Source: Deltaproteobacteria bacterium
GTDB lineage: Bacteria > Desulfobacterota > Desulfobulbia > Desulfobulbales > Desulfurivibrionaceae
Assembly: GCA_021802645.1 (NCBI GenBank)
Contig: JAJZRO010000002.1
Span: 66,257-130,256 of the forward strand
Direction: 5' to 3'
Length of the DNA: 64,000 nt
The notes beneath the pieces are model-generated. The model did no database searches, was not told the origin of the DNA, and worked only from the letters and a program-made list of their open reading frames with translations. Positions 45,822 to 55,076 of the stretch are shown here, piece after piece (within the stretch, counting starts at the first letter, position 1; every line of letters begins with the position of its first letter). The position numbers and the translations under genes were made by a program.

Positions 45822-46479
45822 AGCCGACCCCGCGGATGGTGTGGATCAGTTTGTGGGAAAAATCGCGATCGATTTTGTTGCGCAGCCGGCAGACCAGGAC
45901 ATCCACCACGTTGGTCTGGGGGTCGAAATTATAGTCCCAGATGTGTTCCAGGATCATGGTCTTGGAGACGGCCCGTCCCGCATGGCGCATCAGGTAGTCG
46001 AGCAGGGCGAATTCCCGGGGTTGCAGTTCGATCTTTTCCGCCCCCCGTCGCACTTCGCGTTTCAGCCGGTTCAGGCTGAGGTCGCCGATTTGGAGCAGGG
46101 TCTGTTCCGTCGCTCCCGCGTTGCTTCGCCGGAGCAGGGCCTGCACCCTCGCCAGCAGCTCGTTGAAGGCGAAAGGCTTGGTGAGATAGTCGTCGCCGCC
46201 GGCTTGCAGCCCGCGCACCCGGTCCTCCACCGTGTGTTTGGCGCTCAGGATGAGGACCGGCATGTTCACGCCGCGACGGCGTAGTTCGTCGAGCAGGGTC
46301 AGGCCATCGCGTTTCGGGAGCATGATGTCGAGGATGGCGGCGTCATAGCCCGCCTGCAGGGCCAGCTGGAGTCCCTGTTCGCCGTCCGTCGCGTGGTCGA
46401 TCGTAAATCCGGCCTGCCGAAGGCCCATGCTGATGAGCGAGGCGATTTTGGAGTCGTCCTCCACCACAAGGATGCGCAT
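45802..46479 (-). CDS. OmpR/PhoB-family response regulator
   Basis: This transcription factor has 225 residues. The receiver has [15 protein letters not shown], Asp in [17 protein letters not shown], and KPFAFNEL. The winged-helix output domain includes [40 protein letters not shown] and [11 protein letters not shown]. It overlaps the kinase gene by 20 bases. AAGAGGG precedes the start. The CusR/CopR-like opening sequence points to envelope or metal stress, tentatively. A similar repeat unit (TAAGTTTACGG) lies upstream of this gene. Confidence 0.92.
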   Translation of the reverse strand: MRILVVEDDSKIASLISMGLRQAGFTIDHATDGEQGLQLALQAGYDAAILDIMLPKRDGLTLLDELRRRGVNMPVLILSAKHTVEDRVRGLQAGGDDYLTKPFAFNELLARVQALLRRSNAGATEQTLLQIGDLSLNRLKREVRRGAEKIELQPREFALLDYLMRHAGRAVSKTMILEHIWDYNFDPQTNVVDVLVCRLRNKIDRDFSHKLIHTIRGVGYVLKGD

Positions 46480-46667
46480 CGAACCCTCTTGTCTGCCTGG
46501 GGTTGGAGCGGGGAAGGGCTTGAGGAAGCGCGGCGGCTGCGGTATGCTGCGGCTGACGGCGGCCTTTCCCCTTTTGCCGTAAACTTACCGTGCGTCAGGC
46601 GCGAACGCAAGGGGTTCCGGCAGGTCGGCGGGTTGCCGCCTTAACACGAAAGCGTGAGCAGTTGCGA

Positions 46668-48029
46668 ATGTCCATGACCAGGAAGACTATCCAGGCCACC
46701 ATTGAGAAGATCATCGCCGGCGGCGTCGGGCTGGCCCGTCTGGCGGACGGCGTCGTGGCCATGGTGCCGTTGACGTTACCCGGCGAGAGGGTGGTGCTCC
46801 GCCCGCGGTCACGGAAAAAACAGTTTGTCCAGGCCGAGTTGGTCGAGGTGGTTACGCCGGCGGCCGAACGTCGTGTCCCCCTTTGTCCGCATTTCGGCCT
46901 CTGCGGCGGCTGCGATCTCCAGCACGCGGATTATCCGGCGCAGCTCGCGCTCAAGGAGGCGATCCTGCGCGAACTCCTGCTGCGGTCGGGCATCAGCGGC
47001 GCGGGAGAAGAATTTTCTTTTACCGTGGCGGGTGCGCCGCATGAATCCGGTTACCGCCAGCGGATTCGCCTCCAGGTGGCGCCAGACGGTCGGCTCGGTT
47101 TCCACCGCCCCCACTCCCACGAGGTGGTGGCGGTTGCGCATTGCCCGCTGGCCGCGCCCGCCCTCAACGAGATGATGGCCATTCTACGGCACGAGGAAGC
47201 GGCCCGACGGCTCTGCGACCACGCAACGGCCGTGGAATGCATCTTGAGCCCCGCCGAGGACCGGGTGGTGCTGCTCATCCACACCACACGACCGGTGCGG
47301 GCGGCGGATCGCCAGTACGCCACCGCCCTCTGTGCCACGTCCGACAAGCTCAAGGGCATCCTCTTCAGCGTGCCGGGGAAGGCACTTGGCCCGGCCATCA
47401 CCAGGAAATCCGGGGCGGACGACGCCACGGAACCCTCTTCTTTTGCCATTCGCTTCACCCTGCCGGCCACCCTTGCCGGCCGCGATCTCCATCTCACCGT
47501 AGAGCCCGGGGGCTTCAGCCAGGTCAACCCGGAGCAGAACGAAGCGATGATCGCCACCCTGCTGGCGTGGCTCGACCTTGCCGGCAGTGAGAGGGTGCTC
47601 GACCTTTTTTGCGGCATGGGTAATTTTTCGCTGCCGCTGGCGCTGCGGGCACGGTCGGTGGTGGGCATGGATCTCCAGGGGGCGGCCATCCGCAGCGCCC
47701 GGCGCAATGCCGAACTGAATGGGCTGGCCAACTGCCGGTTCGAGAAATGCGGAGCCGAAGAGGGGGCGCAAAAACTGGTAACGGCGGGCGAAAAGTTCGA
47801 CGTGGTGCTGCTCGACCCGCCCCGGGCCGGGTGCAGGGAGGTGATCCCACATCTGGCTACCTTGGGGGCCAGCCGGCTTGTCTATATCTCCTGCGACCCC
47901 GCCACCCTCACCCGCGATCTTGGCCTGCTCGTGCAGCAGGGATATGCCATCGACCGGATGCGCCTTGTCGACATGTTTCCCCAGACCCACCACCTGGAGA
48001 CCATGGTCCTGCTAAGGCGTCTTGCCTAA
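46668..48029 (+). CDS. 23S rRNA (uracil-5-)-methyltransferase, RlmD/TrmA family
   Basis: This SAM-dependent 5-methyluridine methyltransferase has 453 residues. An N-terminal TRAM-like domain (about 5-65) is followed by the 4Fe-4S motif CPHFGLCGGCDLQH. The SAM fold has LDLFCGMGNFSLPLALRA, LLDPPRAGCREVI, and the catalytic Cys loop YISCDPATLTRDL. A histidine and Glu-rich end (THHLETMVLL) is typical. The four conserved Cys favour RlmD/RlmC-type activity; the target nucleotide cannot be fixed from sequence. It converges with the PBP4 gene, overlapping by four bases. Confidence 0.88.
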   Translation: MSMTRKTIQATIEKIIAGGVGLARLADGVVAMVPLTLPGERVVLRPRSRKKQFVQAELVEVVTPAAERRVPLCPHFGLCGGCDLQHADYPAQLALKEAILRELLLRSGISGAGEEFSFTVAGAPHESGYRQRIRLQVAPDGRLGFHRPHSHEVVAVAHCPLAAPALNEMMAILRHEEAARRLCDHATAVECILSPAEDRVVLLIHTTRPVRAADRQYATALCATSDKLKGILFSVPGKALGPAITRKSGADDATEPSSFAIRFTLPATLAGRDLHLTVEPGGFSQVNPEQNEAMIATLLAWLDLAGSERVLDLFCGMGNFSLPLALRARSVVGMDLQGAAIRSARRNAELNGLANCRFEKCGAEEGAQKLVTAGEKFDVVLLDPPRAGCREVIPHLATLGASRLVYISCDPATLTRDLGLLVQQGYAIDRMRLVDMFPQTHHLETMVLLRRLA

Positions 48030-49249
48030 CGTCCCCGGTGCAGAGATTCCAGATACCGCAGCAGCCGGTCGCGGCGGTTGTCGGGCTGGTTGAGCATGAG
48101 CACAAAGGGATCGAGCCCCTGGGGGCCGGGGAAATAGCCGGCGTAACAGTAAACGCCGTTCAGGGTCCCCGACTTTACCAGCACACCCTCCTTATGGACC
48201 AGCAGGTCGCTGTATGGCCGGAAGGCGTGCAGCACCGTCAGCATGGCCCGCGGCGTGATCCGATTCCGGCGTGACAGCCCGGAGCCTTCCTCCACATTGA
48301 AGCTCAGCGGCTCCAGCTGGAGCCGTCCCTCGAGGAATTGGGTCAGCGCCTCCCGGCCCTTGTCCCAGGTGGCGGGGTAGCCGAAGCGCTTGGCCCCGCA
48401 GGTAAGGAAGAGTTGGTTGGCGATGAAGTTGTTCGAATAGCGCAGCATGGCGCCAATGATTTCGGGCAGGCCTTTGGTGGAGAGGTGGCGGCAGATGGGC
48501 GCCAGCTGGCTCGGCACCCGGCCCGGCCGGATCGGGCCATGGACGGTGATCCCCTGCCCGCGGAGTTCTTCGCCGAGGAGTTCGCCGGTATACTGCCAGA
48601 TCTGTTCCTGATTTTGCGAGATGTTGATCCGGTGTGTGCCCGGAGGCAGCGTCTCGCCGAGGCGGAGCATAAGCGGCAGGGTAGGGGTCTGGGCCTCGGC
48701 GGACTGGACGCCGCCGCGGTTGTCCCTGGTCAGGTCGATGGTGTTGAAGTTCACCGCCAGGGCGCTGTTCGCCACATCGTACGGATTGAGGGAGTCGCCG
48801 GCGCCGTCGGCTGGGCCGGGGAGGTGAAACGCGCTGTCGTCGAGGACGATGGCCGCCACCTCTCGTACCCCGGTGGCCCGCAGCCGGCTGGCGATGAGGG
48901 CCACCTCCTCGGAAACCAGCATGGGGTCGCCGCCTCCCTGCACGTAGAGGGTCTGGTCCGGGCCGTAATAGCAGCGGGTTTCGAAGCGGAAGTCCGGACC
49001 GAGGAGGGTCAGGGCGTGGAGGGCGGTGGCAAGTTTCCAGATGCTGGCCGGCACGAAGGGGGTGTCGGGCTGGTAAGCGGCCAGTAGGCGGCCATTCTGC
49101 TCAAGGAGATAGCCGCCGTGGCTAATGGGAATGCCTGGCGAAGGAGTCGGGGCGGCGACCACCTCTGTCGGCGCGCTGATGCCCAGCAATATTGCGAGCA
49201 GAAACGCCAAGGCGTGCGGATGACGCAGGAGTGGTCGCCGCCGGAACAT
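48026..49249 (-). CDS. dacB: PBP4-type D-alanyl-D-alanine carboxypeptidase (S13)
   Basis: This periplasmic peptidoglycan carboxypeptidase/endopeptidase has 407 residues. A signal peptide (HALAFLLAILLGISAPTEVV) is followed by the Ser-x-x-Lys active site PASIWKLATAL. The SxN-type motif YSNNFIANQL and the KSG box VKSGTLNGV are also present. The domain insert between motifs I and II is retained. It starts nine bases after the CBS gene, so the two probably share a transcript. Confidence 0.9.
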   Translation of the reverse strand: MFRRRPLLRHPHALAFLLAILLGISAPTEVVAAPTPSPGIPISHGGYLLEQNGRLLAAYQPDTPFVPASIWKLATALHALTLLGPDFRFETRCYYGPDQTLYVQGGGDPMLVSEEVALIASRLRATGVREVAAIVLDDSAFHLPGPADGAGDSLNPYDVANSALAVNFNTIDLTRDNRGGVQSAEAQTPTLPLMLRLGETLPPGTHRINISQNQEQIWQYTGELLGEELRGQGITVHGPIRPGRVPSQLAPICRHLSTKGLPEIIGAMLRYSNNFIANQLFLTCGAKRFGYPATWDKGREALTQFLEGRLQLEPLSFNVEEGSGLSRRNRITPRAMLTVLHAFRPYSDLLVHKEGVLVKSGTLNGVYCYAGYFPGPQGLDPFVLMLNQPDNRRDRLLRYLESLHRGR

Positions 49250-49258
49250 CGGTGTTCG

Positions 49259-49675
49259 TTACGAGATGGCGAGCTTGAGCAGATCGGCCACCGAGATCAT
49301 GCCAATGGGCTTGCTGCCGGCGCCGGCGACCAGGAGATGGTGGGTACCGGCCTTGTGCATGGTGGCGAGGGCATCCTGCACCTTTTCGTTCTCGTCCAGC
49401 TGGACGCACGGCGATACCGCGGCCTTGCTGGAGATGATCTCACACGGGGTCATGAAGCGGGTCACCCGGGTGGCGTCGAGGTCGTCATGGCGCACGATAC
49501 TGTCCAACAGATCCATTTCGCTGACCACCCCGACCAGATCCACGCCGCTCTTGACCACCAAAGCGGAGCATCCTGTCGAGGTCATCTTCTGAATGGCTGT
49601 CCGTAACGTGTCGTCCAGCGAAACCGCCGGTGCATCCTTTTTTACCGCCACGCCAATCGTTGCTGTGAGTCCCAT
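49259..49675 (-). CDS. CBS-pair protein
   Basis: This 138-residue protein is a single CBS pair (Bateman module): VSLDDTLRTAIQKMTSTGCS, VGVVSEMDLLDSIV, then ENEKVQDALATMHKAGTHHL and PIGMISVADLLKLAI. Such proteins bind adenylates and act as energy or redox sensors. A perfect AAGGAGG lies six bases upstream of the start. The gene heads a unit with the PBP4-like peptidase. Its ligand is unknown. Confidence 0.88.
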   Translation of the reverse strand: MGLTATIGVAVKKDAPAVSLDDTLRTAIQKMTSTGCSALVVKSGVDLVGVVSEMDLLDSIVRHDDLDATRVTRFMTPCEIISSKAAVSPCVQLDENEKVQDALATMHKAGTHHLLVAGAGSKPIGMISVADLLKLAIS

Positions 49676-49830
49676 ACGCAACCTCCTTAAAGGTTTGGGA
49701 TGAGATGCAGGATAGTACCTTATATCACATTTCCGACCCACGAGCACATTGGGGGCGTTGAAGAATGACAGGCTGCCCAGAGGACCGGGGCCAAGAGTGG
49801 CGGACGGGCGGGTAGGGGGAAGCAGGCCGG

Positions 49831-49878
49831 TAAAAGATTCGGCACTCCCGAGACAGTATGGTTGTCCCGGGAGTGCCG
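49831..49878 (-). terminator. Terminator after trpB2
   Basis: Just beyond the trpB2 stop, the minus strand has a 16-bp stem (CGGCACTCCCGGGACA, one mismatch to its partner) with a seven-base loop, then ATCTTTT. Confidence 0.85.
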
Positions 49879-49884
49879 AGCGGG

Positions 49885-51231
49885 TCAGATCTTGGGCAGA
49901 TGCCTGGTGGCCTCGGCAATCGCCTCGGCCGGGTACTCGTAGTTGCTCAGCTCGCCGGCAAAATACTTCTCGTAGCTCGAGAGATCGAGCAGGCCGTGGC
50001 CGGAGAGGTTGAAGAGGATGGTCTTGGGCTCGTTCTTGTCCCGGGTCGCCTCGATGATCGCCGCCCGCACCGCGTGGCAGGATTCCGGCGCCGGGATGAT
50101 GCCCTCGGTCTGGGCAAAGAGCACGCCGGCCTCGAAGCATTCGAGCTGATTCAAGGCCATGGCCTCCATCAGGTTCTCGCGCTGCAAGGCGCTGATGATG
50201 GGCGCCATGCCGTGGTAGCGCAAGCCGCCGGCATGGATGCCCGGCGGGATGAAGTCGTGGCCCAGGGTATACATATAGAGCAGCGGGGTACGCTGGGAGA
50301 CATCGCCGAAGTCGTAGGCGTAGATGCCCTTGGTCAGGCTCGGGCAGGAGGCGGGCTCGACGCCGATGAGGCGGATCTTCTTGCCGTCGAGCTTGTCGGG
50401 CACGAAGGGCGAGGCGAGCCCCGCGAAGTTGGAGCCGCCGCCGCAGCAGCCGATGATCACGTCCGGATAGTCGCCGACCATGGCGAGCTGTTTCTTGGCC
50501 TCAAGGCCGATGACCGTCTGGTGGTGGCAGACGTGGTTCAGGACCGAACCCAGGGCGTACTTGGTGTCATTGCGGGAAACGGTATCCTCCAGGGCCTCGC
50601 TGATGGCAATGCCGAGCGAGCCGGGGGTGTTCGGGTCCCGCTCCAGGATGGCACGGCCGGTCGGGGTGTCCGGGCTGGGACTGGCCACGATCTGGGCGCC
50701 GTAGGTGTTCATCATCACCTTGCGGTAGGGCTTCTGATCGAAGGAGACCCGCACCATGTAGACCTTGCACTCCAGGCCGAACTTGTGGGTGGCAAAGGAG
50801 AGGGCGCTGCCCCACTGGCCGGCGCCGGTCTCGGTGGCGAGCCTTTTTACCCCTTCACGTTTGTTGTAGTAAGCCTGGGCCACGGCGGAGTTGGTCTTGT
50901 GGCTGCCCGAGGGAGAGACGCCTTCGTACTTGTAGTAGATCTTCGCCTTGGTGCCGATGGCCTCTTCGAGGAAGTTGGCGCGGATGAGCGGCGAGGGCCG
51001 CCAGATCTGCCAGATGTCGAGCACCTCCTCCGGGATGTCGATCCACCGCTTGTCGCTCATCTCCTGCTCCAAGAGCCCCATGGGGAAGATGCGCGCCATC
51101 TTTTCCGGCGCCACCGGCTGCTTGGTTTCCGGGTCGAGCGGCGGCTGGACACCGTTGGGGATGTCGGTCATCACGTTGTACCATTGGGTGACCCGCTGGT
51201 CGGGGGGGAGCTCGATGCGTTTCTGCTTCAT
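49885..51231 (-). CDS. trpB: Tryptophan synthase beta chain, TrpB2 type
   Basis: This PLP enzyme of 448 residues belongs to the TrpB2 group found in archaea and many anaerobes. The PLP lysine is in [15 protein letters not shown]. Other motifs are [30 protein letters not shown] and the C-terminal [11 protein letters not shown]. TrpB2 condenses indole (or phosphoserine-derived aminoacrylate) to tryptophan and need not pair with TrpA; no trpA is adjacent. The start MKQKRIEL is chosen at the first Met before the homologous part, with AAAGG upstream. It diverges from rubrerythrin. Confidence 0.92.
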   Translation of the reverse strand: MKQKRIELPPDQRVTQWYNVMTDIPNGVQPPLDPETKQPVAPEKMARIFPMGLLEQEMSDKRWIDIPEEVLDIWQIWRPSPLIRANFLEEAIGTKAKIYYKYEGVSPSGSHKTNSAVAQAYYNKREGVKRLATETGAGQWGSALSFATHKFGLECKVYMVRVSFDQKPYRKVMMNTYGAQIVASPSPDTPTGRAILERDPNTPGSLGIAISEALEDTVSRNDTKYALGSVLNHVCHHQTVIGLEAKKQLAMVGDYPDVIIGCCGGGSNFAGLASPFVPDKLDGKKIRLIGVEPASCPSLTKGIYAYDFGDVSQRTPLLYMYTLGHDFIPPGIHAGGLRYHGMAPIISALQRENLMEAMALNQLECFEAGVLFAQTEGIIPAPESCHAVRAAIIEATRDKNEPKTILFNLSGHGLLDLSSYEKYFAGELSNYEYPAEAIAEATRHLPKI

Positions 51232-51377
51232 GATGGCAACCTTTTTGTGCTGACGGTATTCTTTCTGCTCCGGGGGCCTTGAAAATCCCCATTTATTTAC
51301 CCCCCTTCGCCCGAAATTCAAAGCGAAAATCGTCGGCGCAATGGTATCATGGCCCAAAACCTACCAGGAGGCGCATC

Positions 51378-51875
51378 ATGAGCACCACCGAACAGAATCT
51401 GTGGGAGGCGTTTGCCGGCGAATCCCAGGCCAACCGCAAGTATCTCGCCTTTGCCAGGCGGGCGGAAAAGGACGGCTACCTCCAGGTGGCCAAGCTCTTC
51501 CGGGCCGCGGCCCATGCCGAGACGGTCCACGCCCATGCCCATCTGCGGGCCTTGAAGGCCATCGGCGACACCCGGGAGAACCTCAAGACCGCCATTGCCG
51601 GCGAGACCCACGAGTTCGAAAAGATGTACCCGGCCATGATTGAGGCGGCCAAGGCGGAGGGCCACAAGGCGGCGGAGATGTCCTTTACCTTTGCCAACAC
51701 CGTGGAAAAAACCCATGCCGCGCTCTATGAAAAGGCGCTGGAACAACTCGAGCAGATGCCAACCACGGATTACTACGTCTGCGAGGTATGCGGCCACACC
51801 CACGCAGGCAGTGAGCCGCCGGAAAAATGCGTGGTCTGCGGCGCCAACCGCAAGGCCTTCAGCAAGATCGACTGA
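51378..51875 (+). CDS. rbr: Rubrerythrin
   Basis: This non-haem di-iron peroxidase detoxifies peroxide in anaerobes. At 165 residues the ferritin-like domain has iron ligands in EAFAGESQANRKYLAFARRAE, AAAHAETVHAHAH and GETHEFEKMYP, with a second ligand set at TFANTVEKTHAALY. The C-terminal rubredoxin-like domain has CEVCGHTHAG and CVVCGANRKAF. AGGAGG lies six bases before the start. It is followed by a terminator. Confidence 0.96.
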   Translation: MSTTEQNLWEAFAGESQANRKYLAFARRAEKDGYLQVAKLFRAAAHAETVHAHAHLRALKAIGDTRENLKTAIAGETHEFEKMYPAMIEAAKAEGHKAAEMSFTFANTVEKTHAALYEKALEQLEQMPTTDYYVCEVCGHTHAGSEPPEKCVVCGANRKAFSKID

Positions 51876-51895
51876 AGGCGCTGGGAGCCATGGGG

Positions 51896-51923
51896 AACAG
51901 GCGACGGCCGGCCGCCTGTTTTT
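51896..51923 (+). terminator. Terminator after rubrerythrin
   Basis: The AACAGGCG...CGCCTGTT stem has a nine-base GC-rich loop and is followed by TTT, about 20 bases after the stop. Confidence 0.75.
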
Positions 51924-51944
51924 GCAGCGCCCGCGCCCTTGCCG

Positions 51945-51973
51945 TTGACAAAACCTCCTGTTCTGACTAAGGT
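51945..51973 (+). promoter_or_regulatory. Candidate promoter of gmhA
   Basis: A perfect TTGACA lies 17 bases before TAAGGT (three of six), about 27 bases upstream of the gmhA start. Confidence 0.5.
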
Positions 51974-51999
51974 TCCTGCCTATTCGACAGGAGGAAACG

Positions 52000-52593
52000 A
52001 TGGCATTGGACATGGAGCGGATCATCGACGAGAGCCTCAAGGAATCCCTGGCGGCCAAGGAGTCCTTCGCCAGCCGCGAACGGGCGGCGATCAAAACCCT
52101 GGTCGGCTGGATGGTGGAGGCGATCAAGGGCGGCAAAAAGATCCTCATCTTCGGCAACGGCGGCAGCGCCGCCGATGCCCAGCACATGGCGGCGGAGTTC
52201 GTCAACCGTTTCCTCATCAACCGCCGCCCCCTGCCCGCCATCGCGCTCACCACCGACAGCTCGATCCTCACCAGCATCGGCAACGATTTTTCCTTTGACG
52301 ATATTTTTCTGAAACAGATCCAGGCCCTGGGCCAGCCCGGCGACGTGGCCCTCGGCATCTCCACCAGCGGCAACTCGCCCAACGTGCTCAAGGCCGTCGA
52401 GGAGGCCAGGGAGATGGGGCTGCGCACTGCGGCCTTGACCGGTGGCAGCGGCGGCAAGCTGCTCAAAGTGGCGGAACTGACCCTGAACGTACCGAGCAAA
52501 CGCACCCCGGCCATCCAGGAGACCCACCTCTGGGTCGAACACCTGCTCTGCCAGCTGGTGGACGAGGTGCTCTTCGGCCAGGGCGCCGTCTAA
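52000..52593 (+). CDS. gmhA: Sedoheptulose-7-phosphate isomerase GmhA
   Basis: GmhA converts sedoheptulose 7-phosphate to D-glycero-D-manno-heptose 7-phosphate for LPS core. At 197 residues the SIS domain has GKKILIFGNGGSAADAQHMA, ALTTDSSILTSIGND, GISTSGNSPNVLKA and the C-terminal QETHLWVEHLLCQLVDE. AGGAGG lies before the start. The TAA stop is part of a CTAA motif that is repeated on the far side of the adjoining repeat element. Confidence 0.93.
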   Translation: MALDMERIIDESLKESLAAKESFASRERAAIKTLVGWMVEAIKGGKKILIFGNGGSAADAQHMAAEFVNRFLINRRPLPAIALTTDSSILTSIGNDFSFDDIFLKQIQALGQPGDVALGISTSGNSPNVLKAVEEAREMGLRTAALTGGSGGKLLKVAELTLNVPSKRTPAIQETHLWVEHLLCQLVDEVLFGQGAV

Positions 52594-52755
52594 CAGGATG
52601 TTGAAAAAGTCATCCATGACCTTTTTCAACCACGAACTCGCAGAAGTGAATTCCGCGAGTTCTCGCAAATCCAACAAGTTAAAACTTCGTCGGATTTGGC
52701 GCCCCATCCATGGGGCGCACACAAGCTGCCGAAAAACAAGTTTTTCAACAGCCTG
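52594..52755. mobile_element. MITE-like multi-hairpin element with CTAA duplication
   Basis: This 162-base element has terminal inverted repeats CAGGATGTTGAAAAA and TTTTTCAACAGCCTG (14 of 15 matched). It is flanked by CTAA at 52590-52593 and 52756-52759, a likely four-base target duplication. Inside are further stems: GTTGAAAAA...TTTTTCAAC, GAACTCGC...GCGAGTTC, AAATCC...GGATTT, and GCGCCCCAT-CC-ATGGGGCGC. It has no coding capacity. IS5-group elements use YTAR targets, so an IS5-like transposase may have moved it. The whole gmhA to 52769 gap is this element plus a ribosome site. Confidence 0.8.
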
Positions 52756-52768
52756 CTAAGGGGAGGCC

Positions 52769-53719
52769 ATGAAGAAATACATCCCGCTCGATTTTTCCGG
52801 CCTCAACACCTATTCCCTGCACGGCCGCCACAGCAAGGTGACGGTGGCCAATTTCGCCAAGCCTTTGGCGCCGGGCGCCACCATCGGCGACTATCTCGCC
52901 GCCCTGCCGCAGCAGTTCCTCGGGGTCGATTTCCCGGAGCTGGTGGATCGCCTGGTTGCCATCCATCGGGCCGGCCGGCCCATCGTGGTGGGCATGGGCG
53001 CCCATGTCATCAAGGTAGGGCTGAACCCGATCCTGATCGACCTCATGGAGCGCGGCATCATCACCGGCCTGGCCTTAAACGGCGCCGGCATTGTCCACGA
53101 CACCGAGGTCGCCATGGTGGGCCGCACCTCCGAAGAGGTGGAGCAGGTGCTCGGCGCTGGGGCCTTTGGCGCCGCCAAGGAGACCGGCGAGGAGATCAAT
53201 GCCGCCATCAACCAGGGCGCGGCCAAGGGGCTGGGGCTCGGCGCGGCCATGGGCGACTATCTGCTGGCGAAAGAATTTCCCCACAACAGCGTGAGCCTGC
53301 TCGCCACCGCCCGTCGGCTTGGGGTGCCGCTCACCGTGCATGTGGCCATCGGCACCGACATCATCCACATCCACCCCTCGGCCAGTGGCGCGGCCATCGG
53401 CCAGACCAGCCACGAAGATTTCAAACTCTTCTGCGCCATGGTCGCCGACCTCGAAGGCGGCGCCTACCTCAACCTCGGCTCGGCGGTGCTGCTGCCCGAA
53501 GTCTTTTTGAAGGCAATCACCGTGGTTCGCAACCTAGGCCATAAGGTGGAGCACTTCGTCACTGCCAACTTCGACTTCATCCGCCACTACCGGCCCATGA
53601 CCAACGTGGTCAACCGGCCGACCATGAGCGGCGGCAAGGGGTTCAACATCACGGGACATCACGAGCTGATGATCCCGCTGCTGGCCGCAGCGCTCGTCGA
53701 TCGCCTGGCCAAAGGCTGA
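52769..53719 (+). CDS. Deoxyhypusine-synthase-like protein of unknown function
   Basis: This 316-residue soluble protein has a Rossmann-like pattern: PIVVGMGAHVIKVGLNPILI, ALNGAGIVHDTEVAMVG, HVAIGTDIIHIHP, EGGAYLNLGSAVLLPEVFL and VEHFVTANFDFI. The order of a G-x-x-x-x-D loop followed by a Gly-rich GSA loop recalls deoxyhypusine synthase, but similarity is too thin to name it. Such genes occur in bacteria that lack eIF5A. AGGGGAGG precedes the start, just after the repeat element. It may be read from the gmhA promoter. Confidence 0.75.
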   Translation: MKKYIPLDFSGLNTYSLHGRHSKVTVANFAKPLAPGATIGDYLAALPQQFLGVDFPELVDRLVAIHRAGRPIVVGMGAHVIKVGLNPILIDLMERGIITGLALNGAGIVHDTEVAMVGRTSEEVEQVLGAGAFGAAKETGEEINAAINQGAAKGLGLGAAMGDYLLAKEFPHNSVSLLATARRLGVPLTVHVAIGTDIIHIHPSASGAAIGQTSHEDFKLFCAMVADLEGGAYLNLGSAVLLPEVFLKAITVVRNLGHKVEHFVTANFDFIRHYRPMTNVVNRPTMSGGKGFNITGHHELMIPLLAAALVDRLAKG

Positions 53720-53791
53720 GTCGCGACGGGGGCGGGCGGAGTATTGTCTTGAAAATCCGTAGAAAAGAGGATAAAGAGCGGAGTCGGGGCC

Positions 53792-54001
53792 ATGCCTCTC
53801 TTTGATTTTGTCTGCCGCGCCTGCGGCGCCGAATTCGAGCTCCTGGTCCGGGGCAGCGAGAAACCCGCCTGCCCCAGATGCCAAAGCACGGACCTGGCCA
53901 AGCAGATGTCCACCTTTTCCGCTCGTACCGGCAGTGCGGCCGGCAGCGGCGGTGGCAAATGCGCCGGCTGTCGAGGCGGCAGCTGCGGCACCTGTCATTA
54001 G
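53792..54001 (+). CDS. FmdB-family zinc-ribbon protein
   Basis: This 69-residue protein begins with the FmdB pattern MPLFDFVCRACGAEFELL and CPRCQS (C4 zinc ribbon, about 1-40). A Gly/Ser-rich linker is followed by a second Cys cluster, CAGCRGGSCGTCH, at the C-terminus. The family was linked to formamidase regulation but its role is largely unknown. It sits between the DHS-like gene and hemC. Confidence 0.85.
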   Translation: MPLFDFVCRACGAEFELLVRGSEKPACPRCQSTDLAKQMSTFSARTGSAAGSGGGKCAGCRGGSCGTCH

Positions 54002-54076
54002 AAAAAAAGCGGAACGCCGGACGGTTCGGCGTCGTCATTCAGAAAAACCCTTGGCTTGGGGCGGTAAGGAATTTCC

Positions 54077-55012
54077 ATGCAGAAACGCATCAAGATCGGC
54101 ACCCGCGGCAGCCTGCTCGCCCTGGCGCAATCGACCTGGATCAAAGGCCTCATCGAGGCCGAACATCCCGGTACCACCGTCGAACTGGTGAAGATCGTCA
54201 CCAAGGGCGACAAGATCCTCGACGTGCCGCTGGCCATGGTGGGTGGCAAGGGGTTGTTCGTCAAAGAAATCGAGGAGGCCCTCCTCTCCCGCGAGGTGGA
54301 CATCGCGGTGCACAGCATGAAGGACGTGCCGGCCGAGCTGCCGCCGGAACTCCACATCGGCATCGTCACCAAGCGGGAAAATCCGCACGATGCCTTCATC
54401 TCCAAAAAATACGCGAACCTTGCCGAGATGCCGGCCGGCGCCAGGGTCGGCACCAGCAGCCTGCGGCGCAAGGCCCAGATCGCCGCCCTGCGGCAGGACC
54501 TCGTCATCGAGGACCTGCGCGGCAACCTCGACACCCGGCTGCGCAAGCTTGACGAGGGGCAATACGACGCCATCATCCTCGCCGCCGCCGGCTTGAACCG
54601 CCTGAAATTGAGCGAGCGCGCCACCCGCTATTTCACCGCCGACGAGATGCTGCCTGCCGTGGCCCAGGGCGCGGTGGGCATCGAACTTCGGCGGGCGGAC
54701 AGCGACCTGCTCGCCGGCCTTTCCTTTCTCATCGACCATGCCACCGAAGTCTGCGTGCAGGCCGAACGCAGCTATCTCCACCGGCTGGAGGGCGGCTGCC
54801 AGGTGCCGCTGGCCGGCTTTGCCATCTTGAACGGCAAGGAGCTCACCATGACCGGCCTCATTGCCTCGGTGGACGGCAGCCGGATCATCAAGAAGGTCAT
54901 GACCGGCCAACCCGAAGACGCCGCTGCCATCGGCCACAACTTGGCGGAAGAACTGCTGGCCATGGGTGGCCGCGAGATTCTCGAAACGGTGTACGGCTCC
55001 AAGATTCACTGA
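54077..55012 (+). CDS. hemC: Porphobilinogen deaminase
   Basis: HemC polymerises four porphobilinogens to hydroxymethylbilane for tetrapyrroles. At 311 residues it has KIGTRGSLLALAQSTWIKG, VGGKGLFVKEIEEALL, DIAVHSMKDVPAELP, GTSSLRRKAQIAALR, DLRGNLDTRLRKL and the dipyrromethane Cys in RLEGGCQVPLAGFA. The next gene continues the pathway. Confidence 0.96.
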   Translation: MQKRIKIGTRGSLLALAQSTWIKGLIEAEHPGTTVELVKIVTKGDKILDVPLAMVGGKGLFVKEIEEALLSREVDIAVHSMKDVPAELPPELHIGIVTKRENPHDAFISKKYANLAEMPAGARVGTSSLRRKAQIAALRQDLVIEDLRGNLDTRLRKLDEGQYDAIILAAAGLNRLKLSERATRYFTADEMLPAVAQGAVGIELRRADSDLLAGLSFLIDHATEVCVQAERSYLHRLEGGCQVPLAGFAILNGKELTMTGLIASVDGSRIIKKVMTGQPEDAAAIGHNLAEELLAMGGREILETVYGSKIH

Positions 55013-55076
55013 TCGCCCCACAACTCCCGGCGTGGACGACCCTGCGCCGGGTCTCTTGTTTGGGATGGGCGCCTAT

